From the NCBI RefSeq assembly GCF_014207535.1, contig NZ_JACHGK010000009.1, forward strand, positions 1 to 64,000: a stretch of DNA of 64,000 nucleotides, in the 5' to 3' direction. Below, in pieces: positions 1 to 7,406 of this stretch (positions are counted from its first letter, which is position 1; every line of letters starts with the position of its first letter). Made by a program: the position numbers and the translations under genes. Below the pieces are notes generated by a model. That model was not told where the DNA came from and searched no databases. It saw only the letters and a program-made list of their open reading frames with translations. The DNA comes from Bacillus benzoevorans. Lineage in GTDB: Bacteria > Bacillota > Bacilli > Bacillales > Cytobacillaceae.

Positions 1-336
1 ACGCTGAAATATAGGTATTTCCTCATGGGTTATTATAAGCTAGGTGGGGGACTTTTCAATGACTGCGGTGGTCCACTTTTAGATTACTATATACACCAAA
101 TATTAAAACAAGGATTGCTTCCCACAAATCTATCACCTCAACAACATCAATCATGCCTATTATATTCATCGAACTTCTTTCACAAAAACCCTGCCATATA
201 ATTGATTATAGGCAAAAAATGGGCTGTTAAAAGCCCATTTTGCTCAAGTTTTGTACCCGATTACTGAGAATCTTCGGTGGCAGTGAGTGGAGAAACGCTA
301 GATATGCTGGGAATAATAGTTTGATACAACGAATAA
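1..336. other. Intergenic or remnant sequence at the left edge, no gene
   Basis: No open reading frame that I recognise. The first 90 bases contain paired motifs (GTGGGGGACTTTTCAATGA and GGTCCACTTTTAG) that recall the non-coding ends of IS21-like elements, but there is no transposase here and the assignment is weak. A hairpin terminator follows and is listed separately. Confidence 0.3.
216..241 (+). terminator. Intrinsic terminator-like hairpin
   Basis: AAAATGGGC pairs perfectly with GCCCATTTT across an 8-nt loop. It would end whatever transcript enters from the left edge and insulates the SpoIIP-like gene. Confidence 0.6.
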
Positions 337-348
337 GTTGTATAGTAA
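321..348 (+). promoter_or_regulatory. Possible promoter with a dyad operator
   Basis: TTGATA is followed after 16 bp by TAGTAA, and the perfect dyad TACAAC-N6-GTTGTA (325-342) fills the spacer. It lies about 25 bp before the coding region. The -10 match is poor, so this is tentative. Confidence 0.3.
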
Positions 349-370
349 TTCCAATAGAAGGGAGTTTGAA

Positions 371-1096
371 ATGAGACATTTAATTAAGTGGCTAGTGTTG
401 TTGTGCGCCATCTTTATTTTAGCTGCCTGTCAGGGACAAGAAAAAGAAGCAAAGGCAAGTAAAGTTTCACAAACAGTTGAGCCCTCAACCGTGTATATTT
501 ATCACACGCATAATCGAGAGTCGTTTTTGCCTGTTTTGAAAACAGATAATCCATACGAAGCTCATGATTCCACTCAAAACATCGCATTGGTGGGAAAACA
601 TTTGAAAGAAAGTCTAGAAAACAAAAACATTAATGCCGTACAAGATACTACTGACATTGCTGGAACTTTAGAAAAGAAGAATCTTTCTTTTAAAGAGAGT
701 TACTCTATTTCGAAAGAAAAACTCGAAAAAGCATTGGAAAAAGAGAATGTAAGTGTGGCATTGGATATTCATCGGGATACGGCTTTACGAGAAGAAACGA
801 CTACAAAAATAAACGGTGAGAATTACGCAAAAGTTATTTTTTATGTTTCTAAAGCGAATAAAAAATACTACAATCAGAGCTTGGAATTAGCAGAAACTAT
901 TCACCAAGAATTAGAAAAGTCCTCCCCAGGTATTTCCAGAGGTGTGGTGATAAGAGACAGTTCTAATACTTACAACCAAGATATTTTTCCTGAATTAGCT
1001 GTGCTTGGTGTTGGAGGACCTGAAAATTCTTTAGAAGAAGAATATCGAACAATAGAAAAAATAGCCGACGTAATTGAAAAGAGAATAAATAAATAA
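371..1096 (+). CDS. SpoIIP-like lipoprotein, putative cell-wall amidase/endopeptidase
   Basis: A 241-residue protein from the ATG at 371, chosen because AGAAGGGAG lies 6 bp upstream and because this start places a lipoprotein signal first (hydrophobic 5-19, lipobox ILAAC, Cys20). The rest matches the SpoIIP/amidase fold: YHTHNRESF at 44-52, LDIHRD near 132, and a late GGPENSLEEE segment supply the His/Glu residues expected to bind zinc and catalyse. SpoIIP proteins cut peptidoglycan during engulfment. At roughly half the usual SpoIIP length this is probably a paralogue rather than the sporulation enzyme itself. It is monocistronic, with a terminator directly after the stop. Confidence 0.75.
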   Translation: MRHLIKWLVLLCAIFILAACQGQEKEAKASKVSQTVEPSTVYIYHTHNRESFLPVLKTDNPYEAHDSTQNIALVGKHLKESLENKNINAVQDTTDIAGTLEKKNLSFKESYSISKEKLEKALEKENVSVALDIHRDTALREETTTKINGENYAKVIFYVSKANKKYYNQSLELAETIHQELEKSSPGISRGVVIRDSSNTYNQDIFPELAVLGVGGPENSLEEEYRTIEKIADVIEKRINK

Positions 1097-1100
1097 AGGA

Positions 1101-1124
1101 ACCGACATAACGTCGGTTTTTTTG
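1101..1124 (+). terminator. Rho-independent terminator of the SpoIIP-like gene
   Basis: ACCGAC and GTCGGT form a stem over a 5-nt loop, followed by a run of seven T. Confidence 0.85.
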
Positions 1125-1370
1125 CATCTGTGTACCTCACCTTTTGTTAGTTCAATAAGCCTTATTCCGTTATATGGCCCTTTAATGGAGGAAGTTTTAT
1201 TGATGTTTTACAACATCTCTACGAACATAAAAGGAAAGTCCTGTTTAATACAGGCTTTTATTATCAAGCTCTAACGGGCTCTATATATTTTTAACTCGAT
1301 GCTGTTACATTTTCGCTCTCGTTTCTTGAATTTGGGAAGTACTGATCATCTCGAATTTTTTATTAAGAAG

Positions 1371-2138
1371 TTAAGTTAAATATTCAACCTGAAATTGGGA
1401 AGAAATTAAATCCATCATCTCTACATTCCAATCAAAAGTTAGAATGGCCGATTGTACGGATTGATGTGACAGAAGACGTTTCCCATTTTTAATGATCATA
1501 CTTTCCGCTCCCCAAAATGCCACCGTTTCATCTTCTCCCGTTCGATTACAGACGAATAAAGGTAATCCCGTATCGATTGATCTCTGTTCCCACTCGCCGT
1601 TTGGTCCATGCAAACCTGGTCCCCAAGAAGATGGAGCTACTATTATTTCTGCTCCGTTCGCTAATAAGGTATTTGCAATCTTGTCTGTATAAGCATCGGC
1701 ACATATCATAATTCCAACTTTAATACCTTCTAAATCGATCGTTTCAATGGCAGTACCTGAATGACACCAACCATCTGAAATAGTGGAGATCTTCCTTTGT
1801 CTTCCGATTAAATCTCCGTCTCTATTAATGACAAAGACTGAATTATAAAGCTCCTCATCATCAGACATTTCAGGACAGCCAAGAAACACATTCGTATTGA
1901 TTGATTGAACTACAGTACAAAAATGTTTCATCCATTGATCGGGTTGCTTTTTAATCCAATCAGTTCCAATTTTTCGAGAAAACTGCAACCCACTAACAGC
2001 CAATTCCGGCGTTATGATCCAATCAACATTTTTATTTGCCGCGAGCTTCACAGCTCTTTCAATTAAAGCTTGATTATACTGAATATCCCCAACAATAGGT
2101 AATAAGTGCAATAAAGCGATTCTTATTTTCCTCAACAC
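1371..2138 (-). CDS. Carbon-nitrogen hydrolase (nitrilase superfamily)
   Basis: A 255-residue single-domain hydrolase. The family's catalytic triad is visible: Glu45 in TPELAVSG, Lys116 in GRQRKIS and Cys146 in IMICADAY. Such enzymes cleave amides or nitriles, for example omega-amidase or N-carbamoyl hydrolases; the substrate cannot be read from sequence. The start is GTG at 2138, with AAGGGGG about 5 bp upstream; TTG at 2135 is an equally spaced alternative. It stands alone between the SpoIIP-like gene (convergent) and the ammonium transporter. The ammonium-transporter context hints at nitrogen scavenging, which is inference. Confidence 0.8.
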   Translation of the reverse strand: MLRKIRIALLHLLPIVGDIQYNQALIERAVKLAANKNVDWIITPELAVSGLQFSRKIGTDWIKKQPDQWMKHFCTVVQSINTNVFLGCPEMSDDEELYNSVFVINRDGDLIGRQRKISTISDGWCHSGTAIETIDLEGIKVGIMICADAYTDKIANTLLANGAEIIVAPSSWGPGLHGPNGEWEQRSIDTGLPLFVCNRTGEDETVAFWGAESMIIKNGKRLLSHQSVQSAILTFDWNVEMMDLISSQFQVEYLT

Positions 2139-2222
2139 GGATCCCCCTTTTTGGTATTTGCACGCTCTTCAATTCAATCATTTCACTATGCATTTTAATC
2201 TTAATAGCGTATCAAATAAAAT

Positions 2223-2250
2223 AAAAACCCCGTTCCACATAGAACGGGGT
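2223..2250 (-). terminator. Terminator of the ammonium transporter operon
   Basis: ACCCCGTTC pairs with GAACGGGGT over a 6-nt loop; on the minus strand it is followed by a run of T. A near copy lies at 4128-4151, upstream of the same operon. Confidence 0.85.
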
Positions 2251-2256
2251 AATACA

Positions 2257-3540
2257 TTAATAATCATCCTTCACTTTTTCCCACTCGAAAAAGGATTCTT
2301 TCACCTCAACAAACTCCGGTGAGGTATGGGTCGCCATGATGCCATGGTAGCTGATATCCAATCCGACTTCCTCTTCTTCGTCTGTCGCACGGACTGGCAC
2401 GAAACGATTTATCAACTTGATACTGAACCATGTCATGCAAAAACCCCAGACACATAAAACGAGCAGCCCCAATACTTGAATGCCCAATAAACCCCAGCCG
2501 CCGCCGTTCAAAAGACCGCCTTCTGCGGCAAAGAGACCGACAGCAACCGTTCCCCAGATCCCGGAAACCGCGTGGACCGGGAATGCCCCAACCGGATCAT
2601 CAATTTTTCTTGCCTCGAGCCAGTTTGTTGCCGCGATCATGAGCAAACCAGCGACAGCTCCAATGAGGATCGCAGCCCGATCGCTGACAAAAGCGCAGCC
2701 GGCAGTAATGGCGACGAGACCGGCAAGAGAACCGTTGATAACAGACGGGGCATCCGAGCGCCCGTAACGAAACAGGGTATAAAGCAGGGCAGCCGCCCCT
2801 CCTGCCGCTGCTGAAAGCATTGTGACGATAGCAATATGACCAATCCTTGCGTCCGTTGCAGCCAGAGTGCTGCCCGCATTAAAACCAAACCAGCCGAACC
2901 ATAATAAAAAGGCACCAACCGATGCCAGCGGCAGATTACTAGGCAGAGCAATCACACTGGTACCATCCGTTGAAAATTTCCCTTTTCTCGGTCCAATGAT
3001 CATAGCCGCAGCTAATGCCGCACATCCGCCCAATGCATGAATGACAGCTGAACCGGCAAAATCCTGGAAGCCTAATGTACTTAACCAGCCTCCGCCCCAG
3101 ATCCAGTGCCCGGCAATCGGATAAATCAACGCCGTCATCAAGAGGACAAAAAGTAAGTATGCACGAAAATTCACCCTTTCCGCTATTGCCCCGGAAACAA
3201 TCGAAATAACGGCAATGACAAAGGCAGCCTGGAACAACCAAAACGTGTCGAGTGAAATCGTGACGTCGAGGTGCGATAAATCCCCGTTCAAAAAGAAACC
3301 ATTGGTACCGATTAAGCCGAAGAAATCCGAACCATACATAAGGGCAAAACCGATAATAAAATAACAAAGAGTGCCAATGGTGATATCAGCAAATACCTTC
3401 ATAATGATATTGACGCTGTTTTTGGTGCGGACAAACCCTGCTTCTAAAAGAGCAAATCCGCCTTCCATTAATAATATCATCGCGGCTGTTAATACGACCC
3501 ATACCGTATCAATCCCCGTCCGCAGCGTTTCTATTGTCAT
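2257..3540 (-). CDS. amt: Ammonium transporter, Amt/NrgA family
   Basis: A 427-residue polytopic protein of standard Amt length with about 11 membrane segments. The family signature is present (DFAGSAVIHALGG near 160), and the twin pore histidines are visible in AVIHALGG and FPVHAVSG. It conducts ammonium into the cell. The ATG overlaps the TGA of the upstream coiled-coil gene (ATGA), so the two are translationally coupled. In Bacillus subtilis the partner gene encodes the PII protein NrgB/GlnK; no PII gene is present here. I saw no convincing TnrA box in front of the operon. Confidence 0.93.
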   Translation of the reverse strand: MTIETLRTGIDTVWVVLTAAMILLMEGGFALLEAGFVRTKNSVNIIMKVFADITIGTLCYFIIGFALMYGSDFFGLIGTNGFFLNGDLSHLDVTISLDTFWLFQAAFVIAVISIVSGAIAERVNFRAYLLFVLLMTALIYPIAGHWIWGGGWLSTLGFQDFAGSAVIHALGGCAALAAAMIIGPRKGKFSTDGTSVIALPSNLPLASVGAFLLWFGWFGFNAGSTLAATDARIGHIAIVTMLSAAAGGAAALLYTLFRYGRSDAPSVINGSLAGLVAITAGCAFVSDRAAILIGAVAGLLMIAATNWLEARKIDDPVGAFPVHAVSGIWGTVAVGLFAAEGGLLNGGGWGLLGIQVLGLLVLCVWGFCMTWFSIKLINRFVPVRATDEEEEVGLDISYHGIMATHTSPEFVEVKESFFEWEKVKDDY

Positions 3541-3950
3541 TGTTCATTCACCTCTGCTTCCTTCCAAGTTTTTATTTCTTCCAGCAAAAGCCGAGAAAGA
3601 TACATTTCCTCTTTGCTTTGCTCTGAATGAACATCCGAAATCAATTTATCCAAGAGGGCAATGCTTTGTTTAATGCTGCTGATACTTTTTAACCGCTCTT
3701 TCACATTCACCATATATGCCACGGCTTGATGATGACTCGGAGTACGGCTGGTAAACAGCTTCTTGAGTGGAGATAACGAACGATACATGGCCTCTTCCTG
3801 TCTTCTTTTTTCTTCGTATCTTTCAATTTTTTTCTTAATTGCCATGATCTCGTTCTCTTTATTTCTCTTCATGCTGTGTAAAGCCCTGATAAATTCTTCT
3901 GAATTTATCTGAAAAACATTCGCTGCATTTATCTCATCGATCAACATCAT
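3537..3950 (-). CDS. Hypothetical coiled-coil protein, first gene of the amt operon
   Basis: A 137-residue charged protein with no signal peptide or membrane segment. Residues 25-60 are rich in K/E/R with heptad spacing (MKRNKENEIMAIKKKIERYEE), and residues 85-130 are a second helical stretch, so a cytoplasmic coiled coil is likely. I do not recognise the family. It is transcribed from a strong promoter directly upstream and its stop overlaps the amt start, so its role is probably tied to ammonium uptake. It takes the place where a PII regulator would be expected, but shows no PII sequence features. Confidence 0.6.
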   Translation of the reverse strand: MMLIDEINAANVFQINSEEFIRALHSMKRNKENEIMAIKKKIERYEEKRRQEEAMYRSLSPLKKLFTSRTPSHHQAVAYMVNVKERLKSISSIKQSIALLDKLISDVHSEQSKEEMYLSRLLLEEIKTWKEAEVNEQ

Positions 3951-3988
3951 GTCAACTCTCCTTACATTAAAACGTGACTTTTCATATC

Positions 3989-4017
3989 ATTATAGAGGTG
4001 TAGAATGATATCGTCAA
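3989..4017 (-). promoter_or_regulatory. SigA-type promoter of the coiled-coil/amt operon
   Basis: On the minus strand TTGACG is followed by exactly 17 bp and TATAAT. The -10 is 39 bp upstream of the first start codon. Confidence 0.8.
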
Positions 4018-4127
4018 TAGATTAATTGTTTATTAATCAATCACTATATTCATAAGTTATAAATTTATTTGATTTGCTGCTGCGATGAAATATGAAGGAA
4101 TATATCTCAGCACGCTATATAAATAAA

Positions 4128-4151
4128 ACCCCGTTCTACTATGAACGGGGT
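4128..4151 (-). repeat. Duplicate of the amt terminator hairpin
   Basis: Same stem as 2227-2250 (ACCCCGTTC / GAACGGGGT) with a different loop and the same A-rich flank. It is oriented as a minus-strand terminator although no minus-strand gene lies upstream, so it looks like a flanking direct repeat of the operon. Confidence 0.6.
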
Positions 4152-4196
4152 TAGCCTTGTTGGTGAACAAGTTGTAATTTAACTTTTTAAAGTAAG

Positions 4197-4230
4197 AGCA
4201 TTTCTTTGTAATGAGAAATGCTTTTTATTT
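4197..4230 (+). terminator. Terminator-like hairpin before the DUF2975 genes
   Basis: AGCATTTCT pairs with AGAAATGCT over 8 nt, followed by TTTTATTTT. No gene ends just before it; it may be left over from a lost gene. Confidence 0.6.
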
Positions 4231-4357
4231 TGTAAAAACCTCGTCTTACTATTAAGCAATAACAATAATAATACAATAAAAAACGATATTAATTTATTGT
4301 AAAACGATAAATTATATGTTAAATTCGTATTGTCATTAAATAAGTGAGGTGTTTTAA

Positions 4358-4840
4358 ATGAAAGTTAAACGAGGTTCTACCGTTTTCTTAAAGGCCATTA
4401 TTTTTCTGGTTGGAATTGCAGTGCTTGCCGTGTGTATATATTTTTTGCCTGAAGCAGCCAGAAAAGATGCGATAGAACGCCCAGATGATTATTCATTATA
4501 TCCACTTTTGTTATGTGCATATGGAGTATGTATTACGTTTTCTGTGGCGTTGTATCAAATATTTAAACTTTTAACCTTTATCGAAAAGAATAATACTTTC
4601 TCTGAGTTATCTCTTCAATCTTTAAAGATAATTAAAAAATGCACTTTTACTGTCATTTTCTTCATTTTATTAGCAATAGTTTATTTAAGGGTGCGTGCTC
4701 AATTCACAGGTGATGATGCAGCAGGTCCAATATCTCTAGGTCTAATGGGCATCTTAGCAACAAGTATCATCGCAGCCATTGTGGACGTACTTCAAAAACC
4801 TATAAAGAATATCTTGGATTCACAGCCAAAAAACCATTAA
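4358..4840 (+). CDS. DUF2975 membrane protein (YoaS-like), first copy
   Basis: A 160-residue protein with four predicted membrane segments (about 10-30, 47-70, 94-112 and 124-144), matching the DUF2975/YoaS arrangement. RBS GTGAGGTG lies upstream. The function of the family is not known to me. It is followed 29 bp later by a paralogue and then by a small HTH gene; in Bacillus subtilis the equivalent pair is yoaS-yozG. The conserved pattern suggests a membrane protein whose expression or activity is linked to its own small DNA-binding partner. Confidence 0.7.
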   Translation: MKVKRGSTVFLKAIIFLVGIAVLAVCIYFLPEAARKDAIERPDDYSLYPLLLCAYGVCITFSVALYQIFKLLTFIEKNNTFSELSLQSLKIIKKCTFTVIFFILLAIVYLRVRAQFTGDDAAGPISLGLMGILATSIIAAIVDVLQKPIKNILDSQPKNH

Positions 4841-4869
4841 CATTTTGAAAAATACGAGAGGTGTTTTTT

Positions 4870-5349
4870 ATGAAGAAAGCAACCACATTATTTTTGAAGA
4901 TAGCTGTTATTCTCATTGGAATTCCGGTTCTCGCTTTGTGCCTCTTTCTGGTTCCTGAACTGGCAGATGCGGTAGCGGATTTCTTAGGGGTTCATTCCAT
5001 TAAATATATCATTTTCATCCTTTTATATGGAGGGGCATTACCTTTTTACTTCGCCCTTCATCAAGCTTTTAAACTGTTAAGTTATATTGACAAGAACATT
5101 GCTTTCTCTGAATTGTCTGTTCGAACTTTAATGAGAATCAAATACTGCGCCATTTCCATCTGTAGTTTGCATGTCTTAGGTTTGCCGCTCTATTATCTCG
5201 TGGCAGATAAAGACGATGCCCCAGGTCTCATATTTGTTGGAATGCTCATTCCTTTTGCTTCGTTGGTTATCGCAGTTTTTGCTGCTGTTCTCCAAAGGAT
5301 TTTGCAAGAAGCGATTAACATAAAATCAGAAAATGATTTGACGGTCTGA
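4870..5349 (+). CDS. DUF2975 membrane protein (YoaS-like), second copy
   Basis: A 159-residue paralogue of the preceding protein. It shares the opening pattern (TLFLKIAVILIGIPVLALC), the central FALHQAFKLLSYIDKN segment and the four membrane helices. ATG at 4870 is preferred over upstream in-frame codons because GAGAGGTG lies 6 bp before it. It ends ten bases before the HTH gene, so all three genes probably form one transcript. The pair looks like a local tandem duplication that has since diverged. Confidence 0.7.
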   Translation: MKKATTLFLKIAVILIGIPVLALCLFLVPELADAVADFLGVHSIKYIIFILLYGGALPFYFALHQAFKLLSYIDKNIAFSELSVRTLMRIKYCAISICSLHVLGLPLYYLVADKDDAPGLIFVGMLIPFASLVIAVFAAVLQRILQEAINIKSENDLTV

Positions 5350-5359
5350 GGTGGAGGAT

Positions 5360-5578
5360 ATGGCAATTATTATTAATATTGATGTGATGTTAGCAAAAAG
5401 AAAAATGAGCGTAACGGAGCTTTCGGAGAGGGTTGGAATTACTATGGCGAATCTTTCTATTCTGAAAAATGGGAAAGCAAAAGCAGTTCGTTTTTCAACA
5501 TTAGAAGCGATATGTAAGACTTTGGATTGTCAACCAGGTGATATTTTGGAGTACAAAGCCGACAAAGACCCTCAATAA
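5360..5578 (+). CDS. Small XRE-type HTH regulator (YozG-like)
   Basis: A 72-residue protein that is almost entirely one Cro/C1-type helix-turn-helix: LAKRKMSVTELSERVGITMANLSILKNGKAKAV, then the conserved tail TLEAICKTLDCQPGDILEY. This is the YozG family found with DUF2975 genes. ATG at 5360 follows GAGGTGGAGG; GTG at 5351 is in frame but lies inside that ribosome site. It probably regulates its own operon, which is inferred from gene order only. Confidence 0.8.
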   Translation: MAIIINIDVMLAKRKMSVTELSERVGITMANLSILKNGKAKAVRFSTLEAICKTLDCQPGDILEYKADKDPQ

Positions 5579-5656
5579 AAATTGACAACAAATTTAATTA
5601 AGTAAACCATCTAATAGTTAAGATATCTTCAATGCTGACTGTGACTTCATTAACGT

Positions 5657-5700
5657 AAAAATGGCGTGCAAAAACTTCTGTCAGTTCGCACGCCATTTTT
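5657..5700. terminator. Strong bidirectional terminator
   Basis: A 13-bp perfect stem (AAAAATGGCGTGC / GCACGCCATTTTT) with A and T tracts on both sides. It sits between convergent genes and can serve the HTH operon and the minus-strand glycosylation operon. Confidence 0.85.
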
Positions 5701-5785
5701 GTTGTCAATTATATAATATGCACCGCAAAACGGAACCCTTTAGGATTTGTTCGCATGCTTTTTCATGTAGTTACATTCATACCGT

Positions 5786-6154
5786 TCAGGCTTTAGTGGT
5801 CAGACTAATCAATGAAATTCCTGCCAAAATAAGAAGGCAGCCGGCTATTTTGTAGGCCGTGATCGGTTCCTTGAAAATAAAGTAGGAGGCAAAAACGGTA
5901 ATGATGTAGGCCAGGCTTTGCAGCGGATAGGCCAGACTTAATGAAACGCGGGACAGGATATAAAGCCAAAGGACGGTTGCAAAGGCATAGAGCACCAGAC
6001 CTCCCAATATCGGCGGTGAAAATACGAGCTTCACAATCCCCAGCAGCGAGGAGAATTCCTGCTGTTTATTATCTACTCCCGATTTCCAAAGGAACTGCCC
6101 GACGACGAGCATGAGAGTATTGGCTAAAATTAATAAAATATCTTTAATGTTCAT
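5786..6154 (-). CDS. Small EamA/SMR-like transporter, ArnE-like flippase subunit candidate
   Basis: A 122-residue protein with four predicted helices, the size and layout of small multidrug resistance and ArnE/ArnF-type half transporters (LANTLMLVVGQFLWKSG; SLAYPLQSLAYIITVFASYFIFKEPIT). ArnE-like proteins flip undecaprenyl-linked sugars. It overlaps the DUF2304 gene by 11 bp and follows a polyprenyl-phosphate GT2 in the same operon, which favours lipid-linked sugar flipping over drug efflux. Substrate specificity is inference. Confidence 0.65.
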   Translation of the reverse strand: MNIKDILLILANTLMLVVGQFLWKSGVDNKQQEFSSLLGIVKLVFSPPILGGLVLYAFATVLWLYILSRVSLSLAYPLQSLAYIITVFASYFIFKEPITAYKIAGCLLILAGISLISLTTKA

Positions 6155-6527
6155 TCACTTTTTCTTCCTTATCATCAGACTTCTCCAACAAGACATCATC
6201 CATATCCTTCTTTATGTAAGCCATCTCCTGGATGAGACTTTTCAACTGCTGCTGCTGGCGGGAAATGATTGATGTTTGATAAATCAGCAAACTAAGAATA
6301 ACAAAGAATGCCATCACAAAGATTAAAGAAGGCATATAACTGATCCCCACCATCTTGCTCAGCTTGTCCAGCCCGTGCAGGGAACCAGCAATGACAATTC
6401 CCGCGACAGCAAATGTCATCCAAAGAAAAGCATGCTTATCATGTAATTTATTTTTCTTCATAAGCATGACCACTTCTATTAGAAAAAACACCGCAAACAG
6501 AATGGCAACCATTTGGACACTACTCAC
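6144..6527 (-). CDS. DUF2304 membrane protein
   Basis: A 127-residue protein with three membrane helices (about 5-22, 34-52 and 65-83) and a charged cytoplasmic tail (QLKSLIQEMAYIKKDMDDVL). The DUF2304 family is usually encoded next to dolichol/polyprenyl-phosphate mannosyltransferase-like GT2 genes, as here, and is thought to help the GT2 at the membrane. It is 47 bp downstream of the GT2 gene and overlaps the flippase-like gene. Confidence 0.75.
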   Translation of the reverse strand: MSSVQMVAILFAVFFLIEVVMLMKKNKLHDKHAFLWMTFAVAGIVIAGSLHGLDKLSKMVGISYMPSLIFVMAFFVILSLLIYQTSIISRQQQQLKSLIQEMAYIKKDMDDVLLEKSDDKEEKVNEH

Positions 6528-6574
6528 GTTTTCCTCACCCTAATTGAATTAGATTCATTTTTTTGTTTGTCAGT

Positions 6575-7264
6575 TTAAAAAATCACGCGCAAAAACGAAA
6601 AGACTGTTACCTTGATCATATAGTAAATCGATTTACCCGGTGTAATCGAGGAAACGCCGCCTTGGCGGTCATTCATCTCCACCTTCGTTTCTTTAATCCG
6701 ATATTTCCGTTTGGAAAGATGGACAATCACCTCCACCTCCGGATAATCAACAGGATAGTAACGCGTAAATTCCGCGATGATTTTCTTGTTCACAATCCGG
6801 TAACCCGATGTCGGGTCCTTGACCTTCACCTTCGTCAAGGCATAAAGCAGAAAATAGAAATAGAAGATTCCAATCCGGCGCATGATACTTCCCTTATAAT
6901 CACTTTTCTCGACAAAACGCGAGCCGATCACCATATCAACATTGGATGTTTTCATTTCCTGCACCATCTTGTCCAAATCATCTGCACTATGCTGTCCGTC
7001 CGCATCAAATTGAATCGCATAGTCATATCCCTTGCGTTCAGCATATTTATACCCCGTCTGCATCGCACCGCCGATCCCTAAATTGATGGGCAAATCGATA
7101 TGATTGAAATGGTATTGATCAAGAATTTCCGCGGTTCGATCGGTTGAGCCGTCATTGACGACAACATAGTCATACTTTTTCAGCTTTTGAATGGATAACA
7201 CGGTTTTATATATACTTTCTTGTTCATTATAAGCCGGAACAATAATCAAGACATCGCTTTTCAT
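6575..7264 (-). CDS. GT2 family glycosyltransferase (polyprenyl-phosphate sugar transferase type)
   Basis: A 229-residue GT-A enzyme. It opens with VLIIVPAYNEQESI, followed by the nucleotide-binding VVNDGSTDRT near 33-42 and the metal-binding FDADGQH near 84-90. The late DPTSGYRIVNK segment is typical of DPM1/YfdH-like enzymes that load a sugar onto undecaprenyl phosphate. A short hydrophobic C-terminus (YMIKVTVFSFLRVIF) may anchor it to the membrane. It heads the three-gene minus-strand operon and is divergent from the GT39 gene at 7407, which would use the lipid-linked sugar. Confidence 0.85.
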   Translation of the reverse strand: MKSDVLIIVPAYNEQESIYKTVLSIQKLKKYDYVVVNDGSTDRTAEILDQYHFNHIDLPINLGIGGAMQTGYKYAERKGYDYAIQFDADGQHSADDLDKMVQEMKTSNVDMVIGSRFVEKSDYKGSIMRRIGIFYFYFLLYALTKVKVKDPTSGYRIVNKKIIAEFTRYYPVDYPEVEVIVHLSKRKYRIKETKVEMNDRQGGVSSITPGKSIYYMIKVTVFSFLRVIF

Positions 7265-7406
7265 CTTAACACCTCAATTGCAGCAGAAAGGACTTTTTAT
7301 GCAAAAAAGTTCCAATTACCACCTAATAGTTTAAGGTTAGCCGATTTGACCAAACTTTTCAATACTGGGTATCTCGACATGGACAGGTCATTTCGGTAAA
7401 ATAATA

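Noticed and set aside
1..90. IS21-type insertion sequence end
   Set aside because: Only short motif resemblance; no transposase or second end is within the window, so it is mentioned as a weak possibility and not called as a mobile element.
4018..4090. TnrA/GlnR operator in front of the amt operon
   Set aside because: The region has an AT-rich imperfect palindrome (ATTGATTAATAAACAAT) but not the TGTNA...TNACA ends required.
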